NCBI RefSeq assembly: GCF_002976435.1 | Contig: NZ_PUGF01000003.1 | Location: 1-64,000 of the forward strand | DNA from: Solimicrobium silvestre | GTDB lineage: Bacteria > Pseudomonadota > Gammaproteobacteria > Burkholderiales > Burkholderiaceae_D | Reading direction: 5' to 3' | DNA length: 64,000 bases | Shown here: positions 1 through 9,452 of the stretch, in pieces | Layout: each line of letters opens with the position of its first letter | Position numbering within the stretch: the stretch's first letter is position 1 | The notes under the pieces: model-generated | The model's database searches: none | What the model saw: the letters and a program-made list of their open reading frames with translations, nothing else | What the model was told of the DNA's origin: nothing | Position numbers and translations under genes: made by a program

Positions 1-77
1 AACGTAAGTCCATAGTATTGGCTGTATTCCAGGTCATAATGGCGGCTCCGATTGGACATCATTCTTGATGCCCAATA

Positions 78-114
78 GTGTTACCTATGTCCTGATACAG
101 GTGTTACCCATGTC
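78..114. repeat. Two near-identical 14-bp direct repeats (possible IS terminus)
   Basis: The motif GTGTTACCYATGTC occurs at 78-91 and 101-114 in the same orientation, differing at one base. Tightly spaced repeats of this kind resemble transposase-binding sites at insertion-sequence ends. No transposase gene is present in the window, so the IS assignment is an inference from pattern only. Confidence 0.3.
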
Positions 115-182
115 TCACGTCTATACACTTCGCCAAAAAAGGTAACCCAAAAAAGGCGACCACGCTATTTCGGAAACCCCGA

Positions 183-265
183 TTATTTTACGAATAAATG
201 GGAAAAGTTCGAAACTCGCTGCGCTCAAACAGCGAACCTTTCTGATCCATTTATTCGTAAAATAA
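183..265. repeat. 19-bp perfect inverted repeat
   Basis: Bases 183-201 are exactly reverse-complementary to 247-265. The 45-bp spacer contains a smaller symmetric stretch around 210-240. Together with the direct repeats before it and the tandem array after it, this leaves 1-441 without a convincing gene. No U-tract follows the right arm, so it is not a standard terminator. Confidence 0.7.
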
Positions 266-290
266 CCGGCCGAACTAGAAGTGGGGGTAG

Positions 291-386
291 GTCAAAAGCA
301 ACGTCAAAAGCAACGTCAAGAACAACGTCAAGAACAACGTCAAGAACAACGTCAAGAACAACGTCAAGAACAACGTCAAGAACAAC
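291..386. repeat. 12-bp tandem repeat, eight units
   Basis: Eight contiguous 12-bp units: two of GTCAAAAGCAAC (291-314), then six of GTCAAGAACAAC (315-386). In one plus frame the unit reads Gln-Lys/Glu-Gln-Arg and in one minus frame Val-Leu-Asp-Val, but neither reading frame has a credible start or domain. The array ends 56 bp from the 3' end of ybeY. It is a likely variable-number locus. Confidence 0.9.
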
Positions 387-441
387 AGCAACACATACAA
401 ACTTCAACCATCACCGTGCGCAAAAAGAAAAAGCCGATCCG

Positions 442-906
442 TTATCGATCTTCACCAGCGTATGGATTATCCACTCCAAGCGTTGCCAAAATCTCCGCCT
501 CCAACCCTTCCATCTCAACCGCCTCCTCCTCATCCTCATGATCATAACCCTGCGCATGCAACACGCCATGAACAATCAAATGCAGCGCATGATCAGTAAT
601 AGATTTATGCTGAGCTGAAGCCTCCTGCTGGAGCACATCAGTACAAAGAATAATGTCAGCCTGAGTAGTCTCAGCATCCATATCTTCGGTATAAGCAAAG
701 GTCAACACATTAGTCGCGTAATCTTTACCCCGATATTCACGGTTAAGAGTCTTACCTTCAACCGCATCCACAAACCGCAACGTTAATTCAGCCGGAGCAA
801 ACAAAGCCGCTTGCACCGCACTTTTCAACAACGCCTTAGTCAACTGCTTTTGCAAACGTTTATCAGGAAATTGCAGCGTCAATTTCAGTTTAAATTTTTC
901 TGCCAT
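442..906 (-). CDS. ybeY: Endoribonuclease YbeY (16S rRNA maturation)
   Basis: 154 aa, the usual length for YbeY, a single-domain zinc-dependent endoribonuclease used in 16S rRNA 3' maturation and 70S ribosome quality control. The family metal site H-G-x-L-H-x-x-G-Y-D-H is present with His113, His117 and His123. The start overlaps the 3' end of phoH by 17 bp, indicating translational coupling in a miaB-phoH-ybeY operon. In many betaproteobacteria corC and lnt follow; here the next DNA is repeats, so the operon either ends here or was interrupted. Confidence 0.95.
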   Translation of the reverse strand: MAEKFKLKLTLQFPDKRLQKQLTKALLKSAVQAALFAPAELTLRFVDAVEGKTLNREYRGKDYATNVLTFAYTEDMDAETTQADIILCTDVLQQEASAQHKSITDHALHLIVHGVLHAQGYDHEDEEEAVEMEGLEAEILATLGVDNPYAGEDR

Positions 907-1957
907 TTTTACTTACCTTAGTTGGCGCAAGGCTAATTGTAGTATTCATTGCCGAAGCATTTTCATAAGCATCAACAATCCGTGCGACCAACGGATGGCG
1001 CACCACATCGATGCTACTAAAACGAGTGAAAGCAATCCCGCGCACATCACTTAACACGGTGTTGGCATCAACCAAACCGCTTTTTTGACCGCGCTGTAAA
1101 TCAATTTGCGTTACGTCGCCGGTAATCACCGCTTTACTACCAAAACCGATGCGGGTTAAGAACATTTTCATTTGTTCCGGCGTGGTGTTTTGTGCTTCAT
1201 CCAAAATAACAAACGCATGGTTTAACGTGCGGCCGCGCATATAAGCTAACGGGGCAATTTCTATCGCCTGTTTTTCAAACATTTTTTGGGTACGGTCAAA
1301 GCCTAATAAATCGTATAAGGCATCATACAAAGGCCGTAAATACGGATCTACTTTTTGCGCTAAATCACCGGGTAAAAAACCTAAACGCTCACCAGCTTCT
1401 ACTGCAGGGCGGGTTAATACAATACGCTTTACGGCGTCGCGCTCTAATGCATCTACCGCACAGGCCACTGCCAGATACGTCTTACCTGTTCCGGCTGGAC
1501 CTATACCAAAAGTCACATCATGTTCCATGATGGATTTCAGGTATTCAATTTGATGCGGGGTACGCCCCCGTAAATCAGTGCGACGGGTTTTTAAGATGGG
1601 GCTAATAATTTCCGATGGTGCGTGGTTACTAACATCACTAACCTTACTCAAGATGGCTGGCAATGCCGCTGAAGCAGCGCCGCCGCCCTGACTACGTTGT
1701 TCGACCAACGCCAGTTGCACTTCATCCACTGAAATGATTTTTTTGTTGGAATTGTAAAATTTTTCCAACAATTCAACGGCTTGCTCCGCGTTGCTGCCAC
1801 TCACAATAAATTTATCGCCGCGCCGAAATAAAGACACATCCAAGGCCGCAGAAATTTGCCGCAAATTAGCGTCCATCGGGCCGCACAAGGCCGCCAATTT
1901 AGTGTTATCTAATGGCTGTTCTGGCGAGAAGGTTAAAACATCGGTCTTATTTTTCAC
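890..1957 (-). CDS. phoH: PhoH-family ATPase (YbeZ)
   Basis: 355 aa cytoplasmic P-loop ATPase of the PhoH/YbeZ family, which works with YbeY in RNA metabolism. Walker A GPAGTGKT lies at residues 153-160 and the Walker B-like VILDEAQNTTP around 250-260. The N-terminal ~120 residues form a KH-like/linker region. It starts 6 bp after the stop of miaB and overlaps ybeY, so the three are probably co-transcribed. The precise biochemical role of PhoH is not settled. Confidence 0.93.
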   Translation of the reverse strand: MKNKTDVLTFSPEQPLDNTKLAALCGPMDANLRQISAALDVSLFRRGDKFIVSGSNAEQAVELLEKFYNSNKKIISVDEVQLALVEQRSQGGGAASAALPAILSKVSDVSNHAPSEIISPILKTRRTDLRGRTPHQIEYLKSIMEHDVTFGIGPAGTGKTYLAVACAVDALERDAVKRIVLTRPAVEAGERLGFLPGDLAQKVDPYLRPLYDALYDLLGFDRTQKMFEKQAIEIAPLAYMRGRTLNHAFVILDEAQNTTPEQMKMFLTRIGFGSKAVITGDVTQIDLQRGQKSGLVDANTVLSDVRGIAFTRFSSIDVVRHPLVARIVDAYENASAMNTTISLAPTKVSKNGRKI

Positions 1958-1963
1958 AGATCT

Positions 1964-3298
1964 TTACACCGCTTCGGTAATAAGCTCGCCGCGCAGCGAG
2001 AAGTTGTAACTCTGGGTGATCTTTACATCAACCAATTGACCGATCAATTCTGCTGGACCAGCAAAATTAACCACCCGGTTATTTTCAGTACGGCCTTGTA
2101 ATTCATTAACATCTTTAACCGTTGGGCATTCCACGAGTACAGTTTGAACACTGCCAATCATCTCGGTGCTGTAACGTTTTACGTTGTCGTTAATCACCGC
2201 TTGCAAGCGATGTAAACGCGCCAGTTTTACTTCATGTGGCGTGTCATCTTCCAAATTAGCAGCTGGCGTGCCAGGACGCGGGCTGTAGATAAAACTAAAA
2301 CTATTATCAAATCCAATGTCGTCGATCAGTTTCATCATGGCTTCAAAATCAGCGTCGGTTTCACCGGGGAAGCCAACGATAAAGTCCGAGGAGATCGACA
2401 TATTAGGACGCACAGCACGCAAACGACGCAGCACTGATTTATATTCCAGCACGGTATAACCACGCTTCATCGCGGACAAGATTCGGTCTGAGCCGTGTTG
2501 TGCGGGCAAATATAAGTGATCCACTATTTTTGGAATCTTAGCGTAGGCGTCAATTAAGCGCTGGGTAAATTCTTTGGGATGACTGGTAATGAAGCGTATC
2601 CGTTCAACGCCGGGAATTTCTGCGGTGTATTCAAGCAGCAAGGCAAAATCGGCGATTTCGCCGTCCGCCATAACGCCACGGAAGGCATTCACGTTCTGTC
2701 CCAGATAACTGATTTCCTTAACGCCCTGCGCAGCCAAGCCAGCGACTTCGGCCAGCACATCTTCAAACCGGCGAGAAACTTCTTCACCACGCGTGTACGG
2801 CACCACACAATAACTGCAATATTTGCTGCAGCCTTCCATGATAGAAACGAAGGCAGTCGGGCCGTCTACTTTGGCCGGTGGCATGTGATCGAATTTTTCA
2901 ATTTCAGGGAAGCTGATATCGATTTGCGATTTACCGCTAACGCGTTGCTGATCCAGCATTTGCGGCAAACGATGTAAAGTTTGTGGACCAAATACTACGT
3001 CAACATAAGGAGCACGTTTAACGATGGCAGCACCTTCTTGCGATGCAACACAACCACCTACGCCAATAATTAATCCTGGGCGTTTGAGCTTTAATTCGCG
3101 CAGCCGGCCTAAATCGGAAAAGACTTTTTCCTCGGCTTTTTCACGTACCGAACAGGTGTTGAGCAAGACAACGTCGGCATCTTCCACGTTATCGGTTTTA
3201 ATCATTCCGTCGGACAGATTGAGGACATCGGCCATTTTGTCCGAATCGTATTGATTCATCTGGCAACCGAAGGTTTTAATAAAGACTTTTTTTTGCAT
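1964..3298 (-). CDS. miaB: tRNA-2-methylthio-N6-isopentenyladenosine37 synthase MiaB
   Basis: 444 aa radical-SAM methylthiotransferase adding the 2-methylthio group to i6A37 of tRNAs reading UNN codons. The N-terminal UPF0004 domain carries the auxiliary cluster cysteines Cys12, Cys49 and Cys83. The radical SAM motif is C157-SKY-C161-SY-C164. A TRAM RNA-binding domain forms the last ~65 residues. Length and cysteine pattern match MiaB. It is the first gene of the miaB-phoH-ybeY unit. Confidence 0.96.
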   Translation of the reverse strand: MQKKVFIKTFGCQMNQYDSDKMADVLNLSDGMIKTDNVEDADVVLLNTCSVREKAEEKVFSDLGRLRELKLKRPGLIIGVGGCVASQEGAAIVKRAPYVDVVFGPQTLHRLPQMLDQQRVSGKSQIDISFPEIEKFDHMPPAKVDGPTAFVSIMEGCSKYCSYCVVPYTRGEEVSRRFEDVLAEVAGLAAQGVKEISYLGQNVNAFRGVMADGEIADFALLLEYTAEIPGVERIRFITSHPKEFTQRLIDAYAKIPKIVDHLYLPAQHGSDRILSAMKRGYTVLEYKSVLRRLRAVRPNMSISSDFIVGFPGETDADFEAMMKLIDDIGFDNSFSFIYSPRPGTPAANLEDDTPHEVKLARLHRLQAVINDNVKRYSTEMIGSVQTVLVECPTVKDVNELQGRTENNRVVNFAGPAELIGQLVDVKITQSYNFSLRGELITEAV

Positions 3299-3351
3299 GA
3301 GAGGGCTTAAGAAAACGGTGCTAATTACAGAATCTACTGAATTTATATTCG

Positions 3352-3744
3352 TTAATTTGCGGATGTGGGAGTAGGGCTTGGAAGAGGAGTCGCAGGTTGT
3401 GGTCCCGCAGAATATGCCTGTACTTCATCTTTAGTGAGTATCCAAATACGCTCAATTTGGCCTTGGCTATTTTCTTTGTACAAAATTTGCACATCGGGGC
3501 CAGATAACGACATTGGCTGGACAATCACATTATGATGATTGCGAATTTGCGCTCCGGCCGTTAATTGGCGCACGTTGCCATCAATAACGATAGCAGGATT
3601 GGCTGAGGGGCTAAAGGTACCTAATTTGGCATTGACCGGCAGCGGCCGATCAATAGCGTAACTAGTTGCACTCAACATTAATCCGAGCAAAAATAACCCG
3701 AACACAAGCTTGAAATGAGCAAATTTTGAGGTGCTGGCGCGCAT
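3352..3744 (-). CDS. Small secreted protein of unknown function
   Basis: 130 aa. A basic N-terminus followed by a hydrophobic stretch (residues ~12-30) ending in A-T-S-Y-A looks like a Sec signal peptide cleaved before IDRPLP. The mature part is about 100 aa with a Pro/Thr-rich tail ([11 protein letters not shown]) and no cysteines. I do not recognise a family. It lies 53 bp upstream of miaB on the same strand and may be transcribed with it. Confidence 0.7.
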   Translation of the reverse strand: MRASTSKFAHFKLVFGLFLLGLMLSATSYAIDRPLPVNAKLGTFSPSANPAIVIDGNVRQLTAGAQIRNHHNVIVQPMSLSGPDVQILYKENSQGQIERIWILTKDEVQAYSAGPQPATPLPSPTPTSAN

Positions 3745-3868
3745 ACGGAATCCGGAAATTAACGAAGGAAATCAAAAGGTTAAGCGGCGTAGTTTACCAT
3801 ATTCACGGCGTCAATTTAAACTGCTTGCGCTGTGGATGCTTTACTTGCAAGGCACGGATAAATTTTAA

Positions 3869-3908
3869 AGAGGGAGAGGGCGTCTTCATATACTCCCTCT
3901 ATTTTTTT
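3869..3908. terminator. Hairpin with T-tract downstream of pgi
   Basis: The 8-bp stem AGAGGGAG (3869-3876) / CTCCCTCT (3893-3900) has a 16-nt loop, followed on the plus strand by seven T residues. Both flanking genes are on the minus strand, where the T-run is weak, so it may act imperfectly as the pgi terminator or bidirectionally. It lies in the gene-free stretch 3745-4048, the remainder of which is AT-rich. Confidence 0.45.
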
Positions 3909-4045
3909 AAATTTTTAACGTATTTAATGGGTTTCCCATCGATATAAATTCATTTTTTTAACAGTATATTTTAACAATCGTTATAAATCAGCGCTAATAC
4001 TACAAAAAAATTAAACTATATGCCGGAGTATTTTAAAAATAAAAC
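3896..4045. repeat. AT-rich intergenic repeat, copy A
   Basis: This stretch shares blocks with 11418-11562 in the same order: CCTCTATTTTT, TTTAACGTATTTAA, TTTCCCAT/TTTCCAT, AGTATATTT and GAGTATT near the end. The matching blocks are interrupted by diverged or shifted bases. Both copies are intergenic and AT-rich. Function unknown; chance similarity between AT-rich sequences is possible, but the shared 14-mer argues against it. Confidence 0.4.
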
Positions 4046-4048
4046 TTA

Positions 4049-5704
4049 TCACTTGCCAGCAGCGCGCACCTTAGCAATCAACCCTGCTGTCGAACTGTCA
4101 TGCGAAGTGGCCGTTGTTCCAGAATGTAAATCACCCTCAATCGCTTTCGCTAACACCTTCCCCAATTCCACGCCCCACTGATCGAAACTGTTAATACCCC
4201 AGAAAAACCCCTGCACGGCCACTTTGTGCTCATACAAGGCAATCAGCGCGCCTAAACGCATCGGGCTGAGCTCATCTAGCAAAATCGTATTGCTTGGACG
4301 ATTACCGGCAAAAATGCGGTGCGGTAGCAATAAGGAAATTTGCTCATCAGACATGCCTTGCGTCTGCATTTCAGTTGTTACTTGCTGCGCAGTTTTACCA
4401 CGCATTAACGCTTGCGACTGCGCAAAACAATTCGCTAACAACATCAACTGATGCTCTGCCAAATGATGCTGCGGGCGTAATGCGGCAATAAAATCGACCG
4501 GCGTAATATCGCTACTTTGATGTAAATGCTGGAAATAAGCGTGTTGGCCATTTGTGCCCACATCCCCCCAAATAATCGGGCCGGTGGCAACATCCACAGT
4601 CTGGCCGTGGTGATTAATACGCTTCCCATTACTTTCCATATCCAACTGTTGGAGGTAATTAGGGAAAGCGCGTAAATCATGGTGATAAGCAGCAATCGAT
4701 AAGCTGCCGCAACCTAATAAGTCACGATTCCAAATACCTAGCATGGCCAATAATATCGGCATGTTTTGCTCGATAGGCGCTTGCTGAAAATGCACATCCA
4801 TGGCATGCGCACCGTCCAGCAATGCCCGGAAATGAGCAAAGCCAAGTGACAGAGCAATCGGCAACCCAATCGCCGACCAGAGTGAATAACGACCACCTAC
4901 CCAATCCCAAAATCCAAAGCGATTTTCCGGCGCAATGCCAAACGCTTGCACTGCGGGCTGATTACTGGACACTGCGACAAAATGGCGCGATAAATCGGCG
5001 GCACTAAAATGCTGCAAAAACCAGGCACGCGCTGAATGCGCATTGAGCATGGTATCGGCGGTGGTGAAGGTTTTGGATGAAATAATAAACAGCGTACTAG
5101 CAGGATTAACCTGACTCAATACCGCATCCAATGCATGTCCGTCGAGGTTCGAAACGAAGTGGCTTTGTATCCCTTGATGGGCAAAACTACGCAATGCCTG
5201 GCATACCATTTTAGGGCCAAGATCTGACCCACCGATGCCGATATTCACCACATCGGTGATGACTAAGCCGCTTGCGCCACGCCATACGCCACTGTGAACT
5301 TTTTCAACAAAAGCCTGCATTTGCGCTAAAACCATGTGAACTTCGGCGTTAATGTCGATGCCGTCAATGCGTTGCGGGGTATTTGAGGGTGCACGTAAAG
5401 CAGTGTGTAAAACGGCACGCTGTTCAGTGAAGTTTATTTTTTCGCCGGAAAACATGGCGTCACGTTGTAACTCCACTTGCTGTTGACGTGCAAAATCGCA
5501 CAGCAATTCCTTGGTGGTTTCTGTAATTCGGTTTTTAGAATAGTCTAAAAAAACACCCGCAGCAGACAGCGAAAACTGGGTAAAACGATCACTTTGCTGA
5601 TCAAATAAGTGACTTATTTCCAGCCCTTGCTGATGCATTTGTTGTTGGTGAAGCTGTAATTGCTTGTAGGCGGGGGTATCAGACAGGGGGGTAAAAGACA
5701 TCAC
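4049..5704 (-). CDS. pgi: Glucose-6-phosphate isomerase
   Basis: 551 aa, full length. It interconverts glucose-6-phosphate and fructose-6-phosphate in glycolysis and gluconeogenesis in the cytoplasm. The family signature D-W-V-G-G-R-Y-S-L-W-S appears mid-protein, the second signature G-V-E-L-G-K-V-L appears near the C-terminus, and the conserved HDSSTAGLI follows. The start codon region is MMSFTPLSDTPAYK. It stands alone between two gaps, probably as a single-gene transcript. Confidence 0.96.
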   Translation of the reverse strand: MMSFTPLSDTPAYKQLQLHQQQMHQQGLEISHLFDQQSDRFTQFSLSAAGVFLDYSKNRITETTKELLCDFARQQQVELQRDAMFSGEKINFTEQRAVLHTALRAPSNTPQRIDGIDINAEVHMVLAQMQAFVEKVHSGVWRGASGLVITDVVNIGIGGSDLGPKMVCQALRSFAHQGIQSHFVSNLDGHALDAVLSQVNPASTLFIISSKTFTTADTMLNAHSARAWFLQHFSAADLSRHFVAVSSNQPAVQAFGIAPENRFGFWDWVGGRYSLWSAIGLPIALSLGFAHFRALLDGAHAMDVHFQQAPIEQNMPILLAMLGIWNRDLLGCGSLSIAAYHHDLRAFPNYLQQLDMESNGKRINHHGQTVDVATGPIIWGDVGTNGQHAYFQHLHQSSDITPVDFIAALRPQHHLAEHQLMLLANCFAQSQALMRGKTAQQVTTEMQTQGMSDEQISLLLPHRIFAGNRPSNTILLDELSPMRLGALIALYEHKVAVQGFFWGINSFDQWGVELGKVLAKAIEGDLHSGTTATSHDSSTAGLIAKVRAAGK

Positions 5705-5766
5705 GTCACTTTAAAGATTTAAAAAATAATTCGCAGACTATAGCTGAAGTGCCGCAAATTAAGCAA

Positions 5767-6315
5767 TTAGTAATCGGTAATCATGCTGTCCATTGCTATA
5801 TCGTGTGGCATTATTTCTAACTCACACAAAGAAATTCGATACGCTATGCCGATGGCTTTGGGTTTTGGCTTTGCCGCCAAAGTACGATCATAAAAGCCGC
5901 CGCCATAGCCTAAGCGGTAACCATCGGCGGTGAAACCAACGCAAGGGATAAATAACACTTCGGGCTGCACTACCGGTGCAGTTTCTAAGGGAACTAACAC
6001 ACCGTAGCGGTCTTTCATTAATTCGTCACCCGGCACCCACTCTGAAAAAGTTAAGGCATGATCTTTTACCGGTGCGGATGGTAATGCAAGTTTGACGCCA
6101 AGATCGGTTAATAGCGGATACACCCCAAACAAACACGGCTCGGCCTGAATTGGGCTATATATTCCAGCGGTTTTGATGGAATGCGCTTTACACCAGGCAA
6201 ACACTTGTTCAGCAATTTGCATGTCCCATTTATTTCTTAGTTGCACGCCGATAGAGCGTCTGGCGGCGATCAACGCCGCGCGTTGAGCAGTTCTATTCAT
6301 ATTTTTTATTTTCAT
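5767..6315 (-). CDS. 5-formyltetrahydrofolate cyclo-ligase
   Basis: Converts 5-formyl-THF to 5,10-methenyl-THF using ATP (folate salvage). The C-terminal motif G-Y-R-L-G-Y-G-G-G-F-Y-D-R is the family's ATP/substrate loop. The reading frame is open upstream to 6405, but that would add 30 residues unlike the family. I chose ATG 6315 (MKIKNMNRTAQ), which has a weak GGA 6 nt upstream and gives 182 aa. ATG 6300 is also possible. In many proteobacteria this gene adjoins the 6S RNA gene, which makes the structured region just upstream noteworthy. Confidence 0.9.
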   Translation of the reverse strand: MKIKNMNRTAQRAALIAARRSIGVQLRNKWDMQIAEQVFAWCKAHSIKTAGIYSPIQAEPCLFGVYPLLTDLGVKLALPSAPVKDHALTFSEWVPGDELMKDRYGVLVPLETAPVVQPEVLFIPCVGFTADGYRLGYGGGFYDRTLAAKPKPKAIGIAYRISLCELEIMPHDIAMDSMITDY

Positions 6316-6423
6316 ATTGCGTCCAAAATTATTTATGCATAGGCGGCATAAACTGTGCGGATCAAGCTTTATATTCCGCTCATCCCTACGGGTTAATTTA
6401 CGCATTCATCTGAATTAACGGAC

Positions 6424-6600
6424 TATTTCAGCATCAAATTAAAGCTCGCCTGGCATTTTCTATGCTGCACTGCAGCTAAAAATGCTCTGTATTCGATACA
6501 GGGAGACATTTATGCAGCGCATGCCTATTGCTGAAATATAGCTCGAAGCATATAGAATTATTTACTCGTCGGCTATGCCCTATTTAGGGCATTTTTAGCT
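6424..6600 (+). ncRNA. Candidate structured small RNA with intrinsic terminator
   Basis: A long imperfect rod can be drawn. Closing stem TATTTCAGCA (6424-6433) pairs with TGCTGAAATA (6529-6538); GGCAT (6452-6456) with ATGCC (6521-6525); GCTGCA (6464-6469) with TGCAGC (6513-6518). The apical hairpin is at 6480-6511. It is followed by a terminator at 6575-6596. The 5' side has a large unpaired bulge (6434-6451). This is reminiscent of 6S RNA, as is the position beside the cyclo-ligase gene, but I see no 6S consensus and the orientation is divergent from that gene. Identity is therefore unproven. Confidence 0.4.
6575..6596 (+). terminator. Rho-independent terminator
   Basis: Stem ATGCCCT (6575-6581), loop ATTT, stem AGGGCAT (6586-6592), then a run of T to 6596. 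The geometry is right only for plus-strand transcription, yet no protein gene on the plus strand precedes it for over 6 kb. This suggests a short non-coding transcript from about 6400. Confidence 0.7.
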
Positions 6601-6741
6601 GCTTTCATGCAAATTAATTTGCCAACTCAATTTTTCATGCTAAGCAGTGAGTCACTGAACAACTTATTAATGCTAAAGTCTCTGTTATTCTTGAAGCTAC
6701 TCCATACAGAGACACCCCACGCATTTTTACCACTTGCCCAC

Positions 6742-8688
6742 ATGCCAAAACTAAATATCTGCACCAAGATCCTTGTCTCTTCCTTAACTATGTTGATTAT
6801 TTCAACAAGTTTTGCCGCGCTAGGTGCCGAACTATCCGGTGATGATCAACGCTTTTTAGCTTTGCGCGATGCAGCATCGAAAGAAGACGGCGCTCGCGCT
6901 GTGACCTTAGCTAGCCAGTTATCCTCTTACCCTTTGGCATCATATGTTGATTACTACCAATTAAAAGCCCGTTTACGCAGCGCCAATGAAAGTGAAATTA
7001 CTGATTTTTTAACACGCTATAACGGCAGCGCTATCGCTGACCGGCTCAGAAATGATTGGCTGATCTTGTTAGGCCGACAAAGTAATTGGGCTATGTTCGA
7101 TGTGCAATACCCACAATTTGTATTGAATGACGACACCCAACTGAAATGCTATGCCTTGCTTTCCAAATTAAAACAAGGGCAAAACGTAGCCAATGATGCG
7201 CGTAATTTGCTGACTTCAGCCAAAGTGTACGGTGAAGGTTGTTATCCCTTATTTAGCAATCTGGTGCAAAGCGAGCAATTTAGCAGTGCCGATATGTGGG
7301 CGCAAATTCGCTGGGCGGCAGAGGCAAATTCCACCGCAGTTGCCATCCAGCTAGCAACATTGGTTAATCTCGACAAAACCGCCAAAGCGCTTGATAAAAC
7401 AGGCAGTAAATTAGAAGCGGAATTTTCAAGACCATTGGCAAAAACAGCCGACGCGCATGAAACCGCTCTGATTTTATTGGGCCGTTTAGCAAAAGCTGAT
7501 CCCGATAAAGCTGTGGCAGCACTGGCTAAAATCAATCGGAGCTTAACTGACTCTGAACGCGCCGTTGCGTGGGCACAAATTGCCCTCCCCTCGTCACAAA
7601 AATTGCTGCCTGAAGCGGCTGATTATTGGAAAAAAGGTGACGATGCAGCGCTGTCATTAGACGGTTACCAGTGGCGGGTGCGCACTGCGTTACGCAATAC
7701 CGACTGGTCTCGGGTCAAAACCGGCATTGAAGCCATGCCGCCATCGCTGCTATCTGAATCGGCTTGGACATATTGGCTAGGACGCGCTTATATGGCAGAA
7801 AATAAACCGGCTCTTGCCCAACCGTTATTTCAGAGTATCGTTAATCAAACTAATTTTTACGGTCAGTTAGCACTCGAAGAAAGTGGCCTGCAAATCACTA
7901 TTCCAGCAACGACTCCGGTACTACCTGCGGATCTGGCAGCACTATCCAGCAACGCGGGCTTACAACAGTCCTTGCAATTTTTCGGCATGAACTTACGCTT
8001 TGAAGGCACCCGCGAATGGAATTGGCAATTGCGTAAAATGTCGGAACGTCAGCTATTAGCGGCCGCCGAATTTGCCCGCCAAAATGACTTATTAGATCGC
8101 ATGGTCAGCACTTCCGACCGGACTAAAACCATCGTCGATTTTAATCAGCGCTTCCCAACTCCGCACAAAGATGTCATCTCCAAAACCAGCGATGAATTAG
8201 GCCTGGATATGGCTTGGGTATATGGCTTAATTCGACAGGAATCGCGCTTTATTTTAGCGGCAAAATCCAGTGCCGGTGCCTCTGGTTTAATGCAAGTTAT
8301 GCCGGGCACGGCGCGTTATGTCGCAAAAAAACGGAAAATTGATAATTTTGATGCCACTAAAGTCAATGATATTGATACCAATATTGTGCTTGGCACGCAT
8401 TATCTGAGCATTGTTTTAGCCAATTTAAATGGTTCGCAAGTATTAGCTAGTGCCGGTTACAATGCCGGCCCAAATCGATCACGAGCATGGCGCGCCAGCT
8501 TGCCAAAAACAGTCGAAGGTGCCATTTTTGCGGAAACAATTCCCTATCCTGAAACACGTGATTATGTAAAAAATGTATTATCTAACGCTACCTACTATGC
8601 GGCTCTTTTCCAACAGACACCGCAGTCATTAAAAGCGCGCCTAGGTAGCATCAGTCCTGCCCCAGACGATCTGACACCATCCAATTAA
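6742..8688 (+). CDS. slt: Soluble lytic murein transglycosylase
   Basis: 648 aa from ATG 6742. The frame is open from 6607, but the signal peptide (residues ~8-26, ending SFAALGA) fits a start at MPKLNICTK. It cleaves the MurNAc-GlcNAc bond of peptidoglycan in the periplasm, forming 1,6-anhydromuropeptides. The long alpha-helical superhelix occupies residues ~30-460. The C-terminal SLT domain has catalytic Glu500 in IRQESRF, then GLMQVMPGTAR and AGYNAGP. No clear Shine-Dalgarno sequence precedes any candidate start. Confidence 0.93.
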   Translation: MPKLNICTKILVSSLTMLIISTSFAALGAELSGDDQRFLALRDAASKEDGARAVTLASQLSSYPLASYVDYYQLKARLRSANESEITDFLTRYNGSAIADRLRNDWLILLGRQSNWAMFDVQYPQFVLNDDTQLKCYALLSKLKQGQNVANDARNLLTSAKVYGEGCYPLFSNLVQSEQFSSADMWAQIRWAAEANSTAVAIQLATLVNLDKTAKALDKTGSKLEAEFSRPLAKTADAHETALILLGRLAKADPDKAVAALAKINRSLTDSERAVAWAQIALPSSQKLLPEAADYWKKGDDAALSLDGYQWRVRTALRNTDWSRVKTGIEAMPPSLLSESAWTYWLGRAYMAENKPALAQPLFQSIVNQTNFYGQLALEESGLQITIPATTPVLPADLAALSSNAGLQQSLQFFGMNLRFEGTREWNWQLRKMSERQLLAAAEFARQNDLLDRMVSTSDRTKTIVDFNQRFPTPHKDVISKTSDELGLDMAWVYGLIRQESRFILAAKSSAGASGLMQVMPGTARYVAKKRKIDNFDATKVNDIDTNIVLGTHYLSIVLANLNGSQVLASAGYNAGPNRSRAWRASLPKTVEGAIFAETIPYPETRDYVKNVLSNATYYAALFQQTPQSLKARLGSISPAPDDLTPSN

Positions 8689-8710
8689 TAGGGTTAACAA
8701 GAGAATTAAA

Positions 8711-9430
8711 ATGCAAAACATTGAAAATTCACCGAATACCGATATGGACGCTGAAGTTTCCAGCGTTTTAGAATACGCCAGAAGAGCCGAATTAATTTTA
8801 GTGATTGGCAACAAAAATTATTCTTCCTGGTCAATGCGGCCATGGGTGGTTTTGGTAGCTTTTGACATTCCATTCAAAGAAATCCGGATCTTGCTAGATC
8901 AGCCGGACACCACATCAAGAATCGCTGAATACTCCTTAGCTGGCCGGGTTCCAGTGCTAATTGATGGCGATCTCACCGTGTGGGATTCTCTGGCGATTTG
9001 TGAATATTTGGCCGAACAATACGCCGACAAAAAGCTCTGGCCACACAATGTCGCCGCGCGCGCATCAGCCCGCAGCATTTGCGCAGAAATGCACGGTAGT
9101 TTTAATGCATTACGCGCTGCCATGCCGATGGATATTCGCTCTCGCCATCCAGGCGAAGGACGCACCCCGCACGCGCAGGCCGACATTGGCCGGATTACTG
9201 AAATTTGGGAAGAATGCTTATCTAAATACGGTCATCATCAATTTTTATTCGGTGAATTTTCGATAGCCGACGCTTACTTTGCGCCGGTTGTGATGCGCTT
9301 CCATAGCTATGACGTAGTTTTGGCACCGGCTTTGCAAGCTTATATGGAACGCGTGATTGCTCATCCAGCGGTGGCACGCTGGATACTCGAAGCCAAAGCC
9401 GAAATTGAATCTTTACCCGATCACCAATAA
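8711..9430 (+). CDS. Glutathione S-transferase family protein
   Basis: 239 aa cytosolic GST fold. The N-terminal thioredoxin-like domain contains NKNYSSWSMRPW (around residues 34-45), with a Ser-type active site in the S-S-W-S-x-R-P-W context typical of a beta/gammaproteobacterial GST subgroup, and the cis-Pro segment GRVPVLI. An all-helical C-terminal domain follows. There are about 27 extra residues before the first beta strand compared with most relatives, so the start may lie downstream, although no better Met is available. It begins 22 bp after slt. Substrate unknown. Confidence 0.88.
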   Translation: MQNIENSPNTDMDAEVSSVLEYARRAELILVIGNKNYSSWSMRPWVVLVAFDIPFKEIRILLDQPDTTSRIAEYSLAGRVPVLIDGDLTVWDSLAICEYLAEQYADKKLWPHNVAARASARSICAEMHGSFNALRAAMPMDIRSRHPGEGRTPHAQADIGRITEIWEECLSKYGHHQFLFGEFSIADAYFAPVVMRFHSYDVVLAPALQAYMERVIAHPAVARWILEAKAEIESLPDHQ

Positions 9431-9452
9431 CACTAAAAATACCGACATGAAT

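Noticed and set aside
291-386. CRISPR array
   Set aside because: Units are contiguous 12-mers with no spacers and there are no cas genes.
281-541. Plus-strand ORF encoding Gln-Lys/Glu-Gln-Arg repeats
   Set aside because: It is a translation of the 12-bp tandem array that then runs antisense through ybeY; no start signal or domain.
6424-6600. Firm assignment as 6S RNA
   Set aside because: Synteny and rod shape fit, but length, orientation and lack of consensus do not support naming it.
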